Positions 24,490-36,030 of a DNA stretch of 64,000 nt are shown in pieces. The position numbers and the translations under genes are program-made. The stretch is from Garcia nutans (taxonomy: Eukaryota > Streptophyta > Magnoliopsida > Malpighiales > Euphorbiaceae), in the NCBI GenBank assembly GCA_947685225.1, contig CANTUV010000072.1, positions 9,424,001-9,488,000 on the forward strand, in the 5' to 3' direction. Below the pieces are notes generated by a model, which worked only from the letters and a program-made list of their open reading frames with translations, did not search any database and was not told the DNA's origin. The first letter of the stretch is position 1; each line of letters opens with the position of its first letter.

Positions 24490-27054
24490 TATGTCTAAAT
24501 AAATGAAGTATCTTCAACTCAAACTCAACAAACTTTCCTTAGCTTGAATGTTGCTTTTCAATTTTACTTTCTTTAATATTTAATTGGAACAATCTTGTTA
24601 TTCAAATTTAAATTTGTTTGAATAAATTACTTTCATCAAAATTTTGTTGGTCTTTGTTCATTTTGGTGCTCAACCAATGAGGAATCTAGCTTGATAATTC
24701 ATGAATTAATATATTTATGCATCATGACTTGAATGACTTTACTAGGTGAGAGAATTGCTCTATAGCATTGAGTTGTGTATGCTTACTTAGAGAGGGCTCC
24801 TACATAATTACCTTTGTCTAGGTTCTAGTCAGTCTTAGAACATGCTTTGACACACTTTCGAGGCAAAATTGAACTCTACTTTTTTAAGGGAGAGATGATC
24901 TAGGCATTGTTTGGTTAGCCAACAACTTGTATCCACCCTATTAAATATCAATCCCCAGTTGTCCCTTTGAGCCTTCATAAAATTTTAGCTTTATTTTCAT
25001 TGGCTTACATATCCCAACAACCTACCCTGAGCTGTTGTGATACTTTTGACAATTCTTATGATCACTAAGATGAAGAGGCAAGAAGATCAAAGAAAGCAAT
25101 GATTACTTAAGATCATGAGGATAGTTGAAGTTCTCAAGACCATGAAGATAGTTTAAGTTCTCAAGACCATAAGGGTAGTTGAAGTTTTCAAAACTATAAG
25201 GGTAGTTGAAGTTCACCTAATATCTCCAATTTATCAAGACAACATCAGAGTAACAAATGATTTATCCCTGTTAAAGAAGATTTATGTCACTCCACTCATC
25301 CATTATTGGAGACCCAAGTTGGTACAAACAAGACAACTCTGTTTGAGCTAGAACAAAAAAAAGAAAAAAAGAAAGAAAAGAAAAGAAAAAAAGGACATAA
25401 AAAGAAAAAAGAAAAAGAAAGAAAGAAAAAATATAAAGCCCAAAATGGTTTAGAAAGCCAATTGAGTTCTCTTTTACCTAAAGCAGCAAAAGGCTTCCGT
25501 TTGGTTTATAAGGATGATTTGACATGAATTGGTCCAACCTAACCAAAGATTCAGTCAAAATTGGAGAAAAAAGGAGAAAGACCATTTAGTTCCTGAAAGT
25601 TCTATACTTGACAGTCCTACAAGGAAGAAGGACAAAATGATAAAATGCTCAAAGAAAGGGAAGAGTAAGAAAAAGAAAAAGAAAGAAAAGGGAGAAGAAG
25701 AAACGAAACGAATTTGGGAACCAAACTTTATGCAAGGGCAAAGACTGTTCCAATTGAGATCTAGATTGATGTTAAGAAGATAAAAGGAATTTGGAGTCTA
25801 GCAAGATTGCTCTCAGCTGCCTAAAGTTCAAACAAGAAATTTGTAGTGTGAAGGTTTGTCCTTTGTGTCACATCAGCTCCTATCTCAAAATGGCCTTCAC
25901 TTAAACCCGTGTCCCTTATAGACCCCATTTCAAGCCTATCAAATACCTGTTGATCTCTCTTGGTAGGTAGAGTCTATTAGTGGAGTAGTTTGGATAAGCA
26001 TGCATATGAGATAGATGATATTTAAACTCAAATAAGACCTTTGACCAAGTAATATGTATGTGCCTATCTGAAGTGCAACAATTATTACTTAAATAGAAAT
26101 GATTCCTGAGTTTAGTACGGTAAATAGGGTTGTCATGTTATAGATATGTTAATTTGGAAAAATCAAGTCCTCAGGTACATTGACATTGATTTGGCAAAGC
26201 CAACATTTGATTTCAAAAAAAAAACAAAAAAATGTTTTTGTAGCACAAAGCCTTCAAGTTAAGAGAAGTTTGTTGCACCATCAAAACTAGAAGGACATAT
26301 TGGGCAAAGGAAATGATTATTAGCAAGGTCATGAAGAAGCTACCAATTGACATGCCGAAAACAAAGTTTGAAATGGAGGTATCTCCGCTGCTTGGGTCTC
26401 ATCACTCATGCTTTCAATATCCCAAAGATAAAAGCCATAAATGTGAGGCATTGTGCCATTCCAATGCAAGACCTGAACGAGCATCTCAAAGGAGTCAATG
26501 AGAATACTTCTGCTGAACACCTCGGTCTGTGGGTCAATGGAATGACTGTAAGTATCATTCATGCATATCATGCATACATGAGCATATCATATCGCACTTT
26601 CTTGTCTTGTATTGTCTATTCTTTATTAAAGTGAACAACAAACACCCTATGAAGTAAACAATCAAAAGAATATACTAAATCAGGGGGGCATGGAAAGCCC
26701 ATTGCTTGAGAAATCTCCAGTAATTTTGCAAAGAGAAGAAACGCGTGCTTTTGCGAAGAACTAGACAATAAAAACATCATTCAGAGCTCGCATAGAAAAA
26801 TCATGGGTTTGAACCTACACAGGGGGCAAAGTTTCTCCTTTTCAATTTTTGAGTTTATTCATAAACAAAATATTTTGAATATCTTGGCTAGCTAAAAGGG
26901 CTGAAATTTTTGTTCATGTATAATTAATGAACAAGAAAAAAGAATTCACAAAAGAATAAAAATAATAATAAAAAAAGAAATCAATCAAAAGAGAAAATTA
27001 GAATTCTCAAATGCAAAAGACAAAAGGTCAGTCCAGCTAAAAGAGCTGAAGCCA
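24490..27054 (+). other. Long untranslated internal region of Tat/Ogre-like element
   Basis: No conserved domain is recognised. Purine-rich low-complexity stretches at about 25340-25430 and 25660-25700 give lysine-rich open frames. A short open frame at 26347-26634 has no recognisable motif. The region may derive from deleted pol or be a 3' untranslated region. Confidence 0.55.
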
Positions 27055-27565
27055 GGGTAAAGAACAGATCTCTAATGCATAAAGATCCATGTTTCAAGGG
27101 TAAAGACCCGATTTCCAATGGATAAAGATCCATATTTCAAGGGTAAAGACCCGATTTCTAATGGATAAAGATCCATTTTCCAAGGGTAAAGACCCAATTT
27201 CCAATGGATAAAGATCCATATTTCAAGGGTAAAGACCCGATTTCCAATGGATAAAGATCCATATTTCAAGGGTAAAGACCCGATTTCCAATGGATAAAGA
27301 TCCATATTTCAAAGGTAAAGACCGATTTCCAATGGATAAAGATCCATATTTCAAAGGTAAAGACCCAATTTCCAACGGTTAAAGATCCATTTTTTAAGGG
27401 TAAAGACCCGATTTCCAATGGATAAAGATCCATATTTCAAGGGTAAAGACCCGATTTCCAATGGATAAAGATCCATATTTCAAGGGTAAAGACCCAATCT
27501 CCAATGGATAAAGATCCATGTTCCTAGTTTAAAGACTCAATTTCCAATAGATAAAAATCTATTTT
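27055..27565 (+). repeat. 43-bp tandem array made of two alternating mini-hairpins
   Basis: About 12 copies of a 43-bp unit. Each unit has two related halves of 21-22 bp, one starting GGGTAAAGACCC and the other GGATAAAGATCC. Both halves are short palindromes, GGGT/ACCC and GGAT/ATCC around AAAG, with matching changes on both arms. It lies just upstream of the polypurine tract, where Tat elements are known to carry satellite-like repeats. Outer units are more diverged than inner ones. Confidence 0.93.
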
Positions 27566-27767
27566 TGGTGGGTAAAGACCCACAATCCATAAAAATGGAA
27601 CAACCAGTTATGTTAGAATTCTCAACTGATAAAAGGTTAGTCAAATCAAATTCAATCTCGGGTCTAAGTATCCAAATCAAATCCAAGAACTCAAAACCTC
27701 AACCATCTCAAAAATTAAGTCTTATTGCTTTTCACTCTCTTTTACTAAAGTCTCAGATCGTTCAAGT

Positions 27768-27777
27768 AGGGGGCAAA
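27768..27777 (+). other. Polypurine tract of Tat/Ogre-like element
   Basis: AGGGGGCAAA directly precedes the 3' LTR start (TGTAGACC at 27779), as expected for plus-strand priming. Confidence 0.8.
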
Positions 27778-27778
27778 C

Positions 27779-29981
27779 TGTAGACCTTAATTTTTGACCC
27801 GGTCCGGTCTAATATATTTTAATTAGTCTAAAATAATTTTTGTGTTATCTTAATTAAATAATATTTTTTTATTATTTATTTTTTATAATTATAATAATAA
27901 ATAAATAATAAATAAATAAAAATAAAAATCGACGACGGAAAAATTTGTCGCCGAAAGTGTTGGAGCCATTTCGCCTGCAGGATTTGGTTTCGCCGGCAAT
28001 TTTCCACGCAGCACCCCATTTTCGCTCGCCAGTCCTCGCAGCCAGCCGTCGCAAGTTTTTGCCAGCAAAATTTTTCCAACGCATTTTTTTTTTGAAACCA
28101 AATTCTATTTGGTTTCGAAAAAAATTGCGTTGGAAAAATTTTGCTGGCGAAAACTTGCGACGGCTGGCTGCGAGGACTGGCGAGCATTTGGTTTTGGTTT
28201 CCTTTCCTAATGAATTTTATTTTTCTTAAACAACTAGGATTAATCATAAAAATTTTCTTATAAATAACACTAAAAATCATAGGAACTGGAGGAGGAGGAA
28301 CGATCGGACTAGGAGAAACCTTCGGCAGATCAAACTTTTTAAAGGAGAATAAGCAAGCAATCAATCCATCAAAGGCAGCCATCTTGCCTTTGTCCTTGTT
28401 CATCCAAGAAGCAATTTTTGGTGGAACCAACGAACGAAGATTTGAATCCTTAATTTCTTTTTATTTCTTATAGTAGCTTCATTCTTGATTTGATTCATAA
28501 GATTACACGCACAAACCTTCAATCTTTGAAGATGTAATAATTTGATCTTTGTTTCTAAAAACCTTAAATCGTTTCCTCTGTTTCTAAATACCTTAAAAAA
28601 CCTTAATATTTTCTTTGTTTTCCATAAATCTTAAAACATTCCTTTTGTTTCTTTTAAAACTCAAGAACCCTAATTTTGTTTCTTCTAAAATTTAAAACCC
28701 TAAATTGATCTTTTTATTTCTAAAAACCCTAAAAAAATACTTTAGGTTTCCAACTTTTCAAAAACCTTAAATCGTCTTGCCTATTTTCAAAAACTTTATT
28801 AACTCTAAACTATTTTCTTCAATCCCAAAACCAAGATAGTAACCCCAAACTAGCTAATCTAAGCCCTAAGTTTTCTTTAACCCTAATTACCTTAAAGCCT
28901 CAAACCCTAGTTTTCCCTAAACCCTAATCCTTAGAACCTTACAAACCTAAACATTCAAACCCAATATAGTAAGTCCAAAAATAATAATCCAGTAACAGTG
29001 AGTCCTAAAGCCAAAATTTTTAAAGTATCCAAACCCTAATTTCATGATTTTACCCCTCAAACCCTAATTTGGTTAATCAAAGAACCTTATCAATCTCTTA
29101 AAATATAAAACCTTAATCTATTTCAATTCCCTTAAAACTTACAGTAGCCTAAACCAATAAATTCCAAAACCCTAAATATTAATTAAAGAACTTTAAATGA
29201 GAAACAGTAAACTTCAATTCGTATCTTTACTTACCTTATTTGATCATGTAGTTTATTATATGCTTTGATTTATTTAAGTTCAATGATTGATTTATTTAAT
29301 TTATCATGGATGGATGTTTACTTTCTATTTTAATTGATATTTAATATTTTTGATGAATGATTTATTTATGATGAATGGTTATTTATTTCTATCGATTTAT
29401 TTTGATTTCCAAATGTTGTAAGAGGTATGTTTCCACTTTGTGGGTGCCTCATTAATTAAGTTCCATGTAATTTAAATTGCTTTTATATTTTAGACCAATG
29501 TAAAGGACATGTTTCTACCTCATGGTGGGTATCTTATTTATCGTAGACATGGATGATGCAAGGGCATGTTTCCATCTTCGGATGGGTGTCCATTTATTTG
29601 TTTTTCTTGGACATTACTTTGATTTTAATATAACGATGATTTATTTCAATTATTGCATGTAATACGGATAATATTGTTATGTTTAAGAATTTTATAATAT
29701 TAAGACCTAAAAAGGAGGCCGGTTCCAATGAGCCGGACGTTGTGGGGGTTGCTGGGCCATTTCTCACATTCTCCACATGTACCCAACTTTTCGAACCCAT
29801 TAGGGGGTTGGGGATTCCTTAGGAATTGAGTCATCCACCCCTTTATTTTTCTAGGCCCGTCTAGGTGGCAACTCCATTTTCTCCGGACTTAGGTATGTGT
29901 TCTCTAAGGCCCCGAGCCAAAATAGTGTCAAAGTCGCAAGAACCATTTTACCGGGAGTTGGGGCAAAAATCCCCGCTCACG
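27779..29981 (+). mobile_element. 3' LTR of Tat/Ogre-like element
   Basis: It begins TGTAGACC and ends CTCACG. It is collinear with the split 5' LTR and contains a TATAAATA box at 28259-28266 and an AAACCCTAA cluster at about 28655-29070. It differs from the 5' LTR by a large inverted duplication at 28024-28185. Confidence 0.92.
28024..28185. repeat. Foldback: about 80-bp near-perfect inverted repeat
   Basis: The left arm 28024-28103 starts GCTCGCCAGTCC and the right arm 28107-28185 ends GGACTGGCGAGC, with a 3-base centre. Only a few mismatches occur, mostly in the poly-T/poly-A part. The 5' LTR has one copy of this segment (about 18490-18572) and no inverted copy. A transcript would form a long hairpin. 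Confidence 0.95.
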
Positions 29982-31279
29982 CATATTTTGCACAAAGTTC
30001 GTATTACTAATAATGCTTTTGTAACATTATACAAATCATAGCATATTTCTTATGCTCCAATAATGTAGTAGGTAACTTAACACATTTTCCAACCAAATGT
30101 GCTAAGTCCCAATGTCATGTAAATATAAACAATTATTCAAAATTTGTACTTACCTCAAAATGCAACAAACACCACTTTCAACCTCCTCTTCTAGGATATC
30201 CCTTAACACTTGGATTGGGTAACTCAAGCCTCTTCAAAGCCTAAACCAAATGTGATTATAAATAATCACTAAGTGATACACTTATAGGTATAAACAAAAC
30301 CTCTCAACCCAAGGATAAGATACACAAAGAAAAATAAGGAAAAGAACTATCTGGGGCAAACTCTACACATGGCATGCTCAACAACACGGGCGTGTCAATG
30401 ACCGTGCCCTAAACCCACAACACAAAAGCTTTGACACACTCAGTGACTTGGGTGTGTCAATGACCGTGCCAAAACTCCTACAACACAGTAGCTATGACAC
30501 ACTCAGTGACATGGGCGTGTCACTGCTCATGTCACCAACTCTGAAAATAAAACCATCGACACGACCAAAGGCATGGCTTTGTCACCGGGCGTGTCAAGCC
30601 AAAAATTCTGATGTCCACACATAATTGCCACATCCAACTATTATCTTTCATTAACCTTTTCAACTCCATGCAAACTCAACCAAATCCATCATTATATCAC
30701 ATAATACTTGTGTAAACATCAAAACAACTCAATTAAAAGCAAAAATACACAATTACAACCATGACTTCACAACTCAAAAGTTACACAACCCAAAACTCTT
30801 ATTCTCTTCACCAAACTTAACCTTTTCTTCAATCCAACCCCAAATTCATAGTTAACTAGCCAAAAGAACTTCAAACATACAAATTCTCACAAATACAACT
30901 TCCAAAGGAAATCAAAGAAACAAGTTGGAAACTTACCAAAAATGAAGAAAATCCTTAAAACTCCAACTTCAACACTTGAAATCCTTCAATTACTTGAGTT
31001 ACCAAGAAGCAAATGTGCTCTCTTTCTTTGATGAAGGTGGTTGGTTTCAATAGGGAAAGAAGAAGAAGAAGAAGAAGAAGATAAACATCCACTCAACTCA
31101 AACCAACAACTCTCCTAATTTAACCACAAACTTTTCCAACTTTCACTCTCCACCAAGTAAAACATAATACTTAATTAATATATAATATGTCATCTTCCAC
31201 TAACCATTTAATTAATATCTTAATAATTAAAATATCATTTGATCAAGTTAAAATGTTGACTTATATATATTGTGTATAT
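29982..31279 (-). mobile_element. 5' LTR of element B, part 2
   Basis: It begins with the second CATAT target copy and continues collinear with about 10749-12100 of the 3' LTR. The GACACGCTC/GGGCGTGTC array is at 30365-30600. It ends at TATAT (31275-31279), the target copy of the next insertion. Confidence 0.92.
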
Positions 31280-31574
31280 TGTTTTATTAGTTTTTGTTAT
31301 AGATTTGTGTCCTGTTTATTATGATAATTATTGTTTTATTTAGGTATTTTGTTAGTTTAAATCGGTTTATTTAGTGTTTTTGTTAATTTTGTAGTTTTAG
31401 TTTATTTCAGTGTTTATGTCATTTTTGATCTAGTTTTTAGTATGGTGTTTATGTTTTGTCGGTTATTGTTTATTTACTTTTTGTTTAAAGTTTGTTTGAG
31501 TTTTGTTTTAGGTTAAAAAAAATCCAAGGAACCAAGACTGAAGGAAAAATGGACAGTAGTTGACACCGGCAGAG

Positions 31575-32265
31575 GACACGGCCAAGTCACTGGCCGTGTC
31601 CCATATCAAGCTGAACAAAAGCAGACACAAGCAAGGGACACGGCCAAGTCAGTGGCCATGTCCCTCTAAAAAGCTCCAACATAGCCAAGTCACCTCTAAC
31701 ATGGCCGTGTCACTCAACCAAAGAAGAAAAGAAGAAAAAAAAGCAAGCAGAAGTGGACACATGCAAGCGATATGGCCAAGTCACTGGCCATGTCCCTCCA
31801 AAATGATCCAACACGGCCAAGTCACCTCAAACATGGCCATGTCCCTCCAAAGATGCTCCAACACAGCCAAGTCACTCCAACTTGGCCGTGTCTCACCTAG
31901 TTCCAAAGGAAAAGAAGAAGAAATCATCACAGTAGGCGACACATGCAAGCGACATGGCCAAGTCACTGGCCATGTCCGTCCAAAATGATCCAACATGGCC
32001 AAGTCACCTCAAACATAGCCATGTCCCTCCAAAAATGCTCAAACACGGCCAAGTCACCATCAACTTGGCCGTGTCTCACCTAAATACAAAGCAAAGAAGA
32101 GCAATTCTCACAGTAGGTGACACATGCAAGCGACATGGCCAAGTCACTGGCCATGTCCCTCCAAAATGGTCCAACTTGGCCGTGTCACCATCAACTTGGC
32201 CATGTCTCTCCTTCAAATTCACCTCCAACACGGCCAAGTTCACTCTAACTTGGCCGTGTCACTCA
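31575..32265. repeat. Array of CACGGCC/GGCCGTG palindromes upstream of LTR TATA box
   Basis: The clearest unit is GACACGGCCA, 6-bp spacer AGTCAC, TGGCCGTGTC at 31575-31600. Similar units recur near 31770, 31953 and 32137 as GACATGGCCA / TGGCCATGTC, with single-arm motifs between. It ends about 30 bp before the TATA box, a position that suggests promoter or enhancer elements. Confidence 0.88.
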
Positions 32266-32294
32266 AGGATCAATAAAGACGTGCGGAGGTTTCG

Positions 32295-32303
32295 TATAAA
32301 TAG
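32295..32303 (+). promoter_or_regulatory. TATA box of Athila-type solo LTR
   Basis: TATAAATAG, with equivalents TATAAATG at 43952-43959 and 55619-55626 in the D LTRs, each just downstream of the palindromic array. Confidence 0.75.
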
Positions 32304-33263
32304 GGAAATTAGGGTTTTTCTTAAGACTGTTGAGTTTTTGAGACTGTTTTGAGCCGTCAGAGAGTAAAGTTAGGGTTTTAACATTTGTTTTCTTTGATTT
32401 TGATTTCACTTTGGATTAAACTAGCCTAGATTAGATTGTTCTAGCCATTGATACATCCTTCTTGCAAGATTTGAACAAGAGATTCTTCAGAAGCTTCAAG
32501 GAGTTTGTAATTTGGTTTTGTTCTTGAACTTTATCTCTTTATTTTCATTGAAATTGTATTTATGAACATTATCATGTATAAGTTGATTTCTTTGAATATT
32601 AATGAGATGAGTATGTTTGAAATCATTATGAACTAATTTGATCTAGTCTAGGGTTTGTATGGAACTGCTATGATTGTATGAATTGGTTGTTACTCTTAAC
32701 TCAATTATTTCTTTAAGCCTTTATTGAATGAATTATTGCTAATATATAATTGATTGGCCACAAATTATGTGTTTTAAGGTACTAGATGATGAATCGAGAG
32801 ATGAAGTCTAATGCTAGAACAATTCAATTAAGGACTTAGGTGAATTAGAGATATAACCTAGGAAAGGATTATTTCAATTGGAACAAGATTATTTGAGAGA
32901 GGTTTGAATGCGAGAGCTTATTTCCTTTATTCAATTAATTAAGTTACTTGAGATTTAATCTTTGAAATTAAATTGGTTAAGAGGAATAACCGTTCATACA
33001 TATAAGTAGTAGAGAAGTGCAAACCCTAGACTTTTCTATCAAGTGAATCAAAACAATCAGCTTAATTTACTTTTATTCGTTTTAAACTTCAATCAATCTT
33101 CTTCATTAGTTAGCAATTTAAATTTTATTCATTACTTGTTATTTAAAAATTGATAATCAATTAGCCACTTTAGCTTCCTTGAGAGACGACCTTGGGGCGA
33201 TCACCTTTGCTACAGCTACCTCGTATACTTGCGAGTGACGGTAGAGTTAATTCGAGCGCAACA

Positions 33264-33386
33264 TATATCTACATATATATATCATATACACATTTTTTTT
33301 CTTTTTCACTTTATTATATATATATACTTTTAAATCATTTATTTAATTTTCAAAAATTAATATTTTCAAAATTTTGGGATATTACA
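33264..33386 (-). mobile_element. 5' LTR of element B, part 3
   Basis: After the second TATAT it matches 12107-12227 and ends GGGATATTACA at 33386. It is followed by CTCCA, the right target copy of element B. Confidence 0.92.
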
Positions 33387-33391
33387 CTCCA

Positions 33392-34044
33392 TCTCCAATT
33401 GCCACACATATTTTCGCTTGACACCACCTAAAGTTTTGGTAGTGATAGCTAAGGATTATGCCATCAACATGGAAGCTTAATATAGACTGTTAATCTCTCT
33501 TTTACAAATGTATTTTAAGGCTAACTAAACTACACATTTATTAGGCGAACAACAAGTTAAAATGGTGGGTTTTGTTTATGGTTTTGGTGGCCCATCTTTC
33601 TCTATCCATACGTGCACATATATATATACATGTATTATGGTTTATTATATGGTTTGTCCATTACATGCTATATAGTATATAAATATTTTATAAAGTTGAC
33701 TTCTACAACCTCCTTATACCTTATATGCAAAAAATACATACATAGAATACAAAAGTGCTATGGTAGTAAAACTTGTAGAAATACTCACTTTAAATACTTT
33801 AGTGTAAACATGAGAGCTAATTAAAAAAATTAAAATATCATATGCATATATATAGCTAATAAGTAGTATTAATTAAAATATAGTTTCGATTAAATTACAT
33901 AAAAATTTCTAAAAAAAAATTGCCAATGTTTTATTTATAAAATCATTATTGCCAAATCTTTAAAAATTGTAAATTTTGTAGGAAGAAATACACTTCTAAA
34001 ATTTAATTTTCACAAACTTCACAACTACTCCAATTTAACCAATC
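33392..34044. other. AT-rich spacer
   Basis: No gene, repeat boundary or domain is recognised. The open frame at 33612-33824 has no conserved motif. Confidence 0.5.
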
Positions 34045-36030
34045 CAACACGTCACAATATCAACCAAATAGTAATAGATAATATAATATATATAACATTT
34101 ATATAAGCATAATATTACAAAACCTCAATTGATTTGCCAAATATATAATACTTATAATTGCAAAACTAAAATGTATAGGATGCAAAAACTATACATCATA
34201 CGCAACACTAGTTGGAATAGTCGTATGAAAAAACTTTAAGCTTCTATGATCACCCTCAAAACTAAGCCTTCTCAGATTTATCAAGGGTTCTTCTATTTGT
34301 AACCCTATCACCTGAGTGATAAAAAATTAATTACGGTTAAGCTAAATAGCTTAGTGGTACATACTTTGAAAAACATAAAATAAATATAAAAACAAACTTC
34401 CAATGTAATGGAGTATCATAAATCATACCTTTAAAAGCACTAGTCATTAATTACAATATTTTCAATTATAATATCTAATTGCATAAATCATTAATATTTT
34501 AAATCACATTAATCAAATTACACCCTCACACAAATGTTAGAGCAATAGTAACACTGAATAGGACCATCGCGACCTGCAGGTCTTCACACCAGAGACAAAG
34601 TATCATGATACTGAAGTATCTCACCCAAAGCATATAAATCATACCACCAGTCTCCTCAACACATAATATCTCGACATTGAAGCATCGTGATACCATAGTA
34701 TCTCACCCATAAGCATAAATATAATTACATCATAATGAATCCATAATCATTGGCATGCCAGCTTGATAATACCAAACTCAATATTACAAACCAAGAACAT
34801 GTGTGGGGCATTGAAACATAACACATTTCCACCATTCTTTCAAAATCCATCATAAAACAACATTTCCATAATCACATTCACAATGTACATAACTTCCATA
34901 ATACTAATGAACTTTTTAAATTATTTCAATCCACCATAATATAATTGTTTTAATATTCAAATCAATAATCAAATTACATTTTTGTTAAAAATTCATAGAA
35001 TTTAAAAGTAACTTCATAAAAAAAATAAACATCAACTTTTAAAAGTTTGAAAGTAGCTTAAGTCAAAACAAAACCATATTAATTAAATGTTTTCAAAGTA
35101 AGAACAAACCTCAGTTGGCTTCAAAATCAATCCAATTTTACTTTCCAAGCTTTTATTCCAAAGAACCCTAAACTTCACCACTTGAACCAAATTGGCCAAA
35201 ACACTCTTAAACTAACAAAAGGTTTAATTTTTCAATTAAACACATTTTCATTCTTAAATTACTCAAAATAACTCCTAATTACATTAATCTTAACCCCATC
35301 AAAAACCCTAAATCCAAAAACTCCATAAACCCTAAATTCATGATTCATGTTCACTTTAACCAATTAATCACAAATTCAACATATATAAATTATATTCACT
35401 TCATAAACATCTTCTTTCTCAGTATAAACCAACTTCTCTCTTCCCATAAACTAACATAATCTAAAATCATAAAAAAAAGCTTAAAAGAGAAATTCTTACT
35501 TGAATCTTTGATTATCCTTCAAAGTCCACTTGGATCCTTTTGATTTTTGGTGATAAGTTGAGTGTTTGAAGAAATTATTTTCTCTCCTTTACTAATAAGA
35601 AGGAGGAAGAAGAAGATAAAATTTTGTCTTTTATCTTCCATCATTATCTTTATATATATAATTAATTATTTTTATATCCTTTTAATTCCTAACCATATAT
35701 TTCTTTTACTTTTACTTTTCACTTTTTTTTTTACTTTCTTTAAACTTAAAATTATTACTAATTGTATATTTAATTATTCCCCTTGTACTACTCAAAATAA
35801 CTCTTAATTACATTAATCTTAACCAAACCCCATCAAAAACCCTAAGTCCAAAATCCCGATAAACCCTAAATTCATGATTAAAGTTCACTTCAACCAATTA
35901 ATCATAAATTCCACATATATACATTATATTCAGCTCATAAACATCTTCTTTCTCAATATAAACCAACTTCTTTCTAAACTATAAACTTACAATATCCAAA
36001 AATTATAAAAACTAGTTTAAAAGAGAAATT
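34045..36030 (-). mobile_element. Degraded Tekay-like LTR sequence with internal duplication
   Basis: The conserved LTR hairpin appears as TAAGCT-AAAT-AGCTTA (34338-34353), followed by the family phrase GTGGTACATACTTTG. Short repeats built on AAGTATCTCACCC-type phrases lie at 34590-34710. The segment 35268-35492 recurs as 35789-36030, suggesting a second partial LTR copy. No clear TGTAACACC start is left. It is cut at 36031 by copia element E. Confidence 0.65.
35268..36030. repeat. Direct duplication of about 225 bp, 520 bp apart
   Basis: 35268-35492 and 35789-36030 share a long collinear stretch, including ACATTAATCTTAACC, AAACCCTAAATTCATGATT and ATAAACATCTTCTTTCTCA. The copies differ by scattered substitutions and a few small indels. 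Confidence 0.88.

Larger units (their letters stand above)
18218..29981 (+). mobile_element. Non-autonomous Tat/Ogre-like Ty3-gypsy element
   Basis: It begins TGTAGACC at 18218 and ends CTCACG at 29981, with target duplication CATAT at 18213-18217 and 29982-29986. The 5' LTR is 18218-22519 (holding a solo LTR) and the 3' LTR is 27779-29981. The primer site TGGCGACTCCACTTGGGA follows the 5' LTR and resembles the tRNA-Arg-type site of Ogre/Tat elements. The internal 5.3 kb has only a gag remnant and a long untranslated region with a tandem array. I see no RT, RNase H or integrase, so it must have depended on another element. The final LTR dinucleotide is CG instead of CA. Confidence 0.9.
31280..33263 (+). 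mobile_element. Athila-type solo LTR
   Basis: It starts TGTTTTATTAG and ends GAGCGCAACA, with target duplication TATAT at 31275-31279 and 33264-33268. It is related to the LTRs of element D (43256-44959 and 54969-56626). A palindromic array (31575-32265) is followed by a TATAAATAG box at 32295-32303. Bases 33170-33240 carry a GAGACGACCTT..CGTATACTTGCGAGTG block shared with the D LTRs. No internal sequence is present. Confidence 0.93.
9642..33386 (-). mobile_element. Tekay/Del-type Ty3-gypsy chromovirus (element B), complete outline, nested insertions
   Basis: The outline is 3' LTR 9642-12227, gag-pol remnants 12228-16950, primer site 17095-17113 and 5' LTR 17122-33386. Flanking 5-mers are CTCTA (9637-9641) and CTCCA (33387-33391), a target duplication with one transition. 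The order gag, protease, RT, RNase H, integrase, chromodomain and the initiator-Met primer site place it in the chromovirus Tekay/Del clade. Removing the inserted elements leaves a 5' LTR of about 2.5 kb against 2,586 bp for the 3' LTR. Stops and frameshifts throughout pol make it non-functional. Confidence 0.93.

Noticed and set aside
25306..25783. Two lysine-rich plus-strand frames
   Set aside because: They come from AAAG-rich low-complexity sequence in the Tat/Ogre untranslated region; no domain and no conserved start.
27072..27305. Minus-strand frame with repeated residues (GSLPLKYGSLSIG)
   Set aside because: It is only the 43-bp tandem array read in one open frame.
27055..27565. Possible CRISPR-like repeat array
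   Set aside because: Units are directly adjacent with no unique spacers, and the setting is a plant retrotransposon, so it is a tandem repeat.
27876..28430. 184-residue minus-strand frame in the Tat/Ogre 3' LTR
   Set aside because: It is antisense to the LTR, partly made by the foldback, and its equivalents in the other LTR copies are broken.
31560..32352. Plus-strand frames of 142 and 132 residues in the Athila solo LTR
   Set aside because: They are translations of the palindromic array (repeated GQVTGHV-like peptides) upstream of the TATA box; no known domain.
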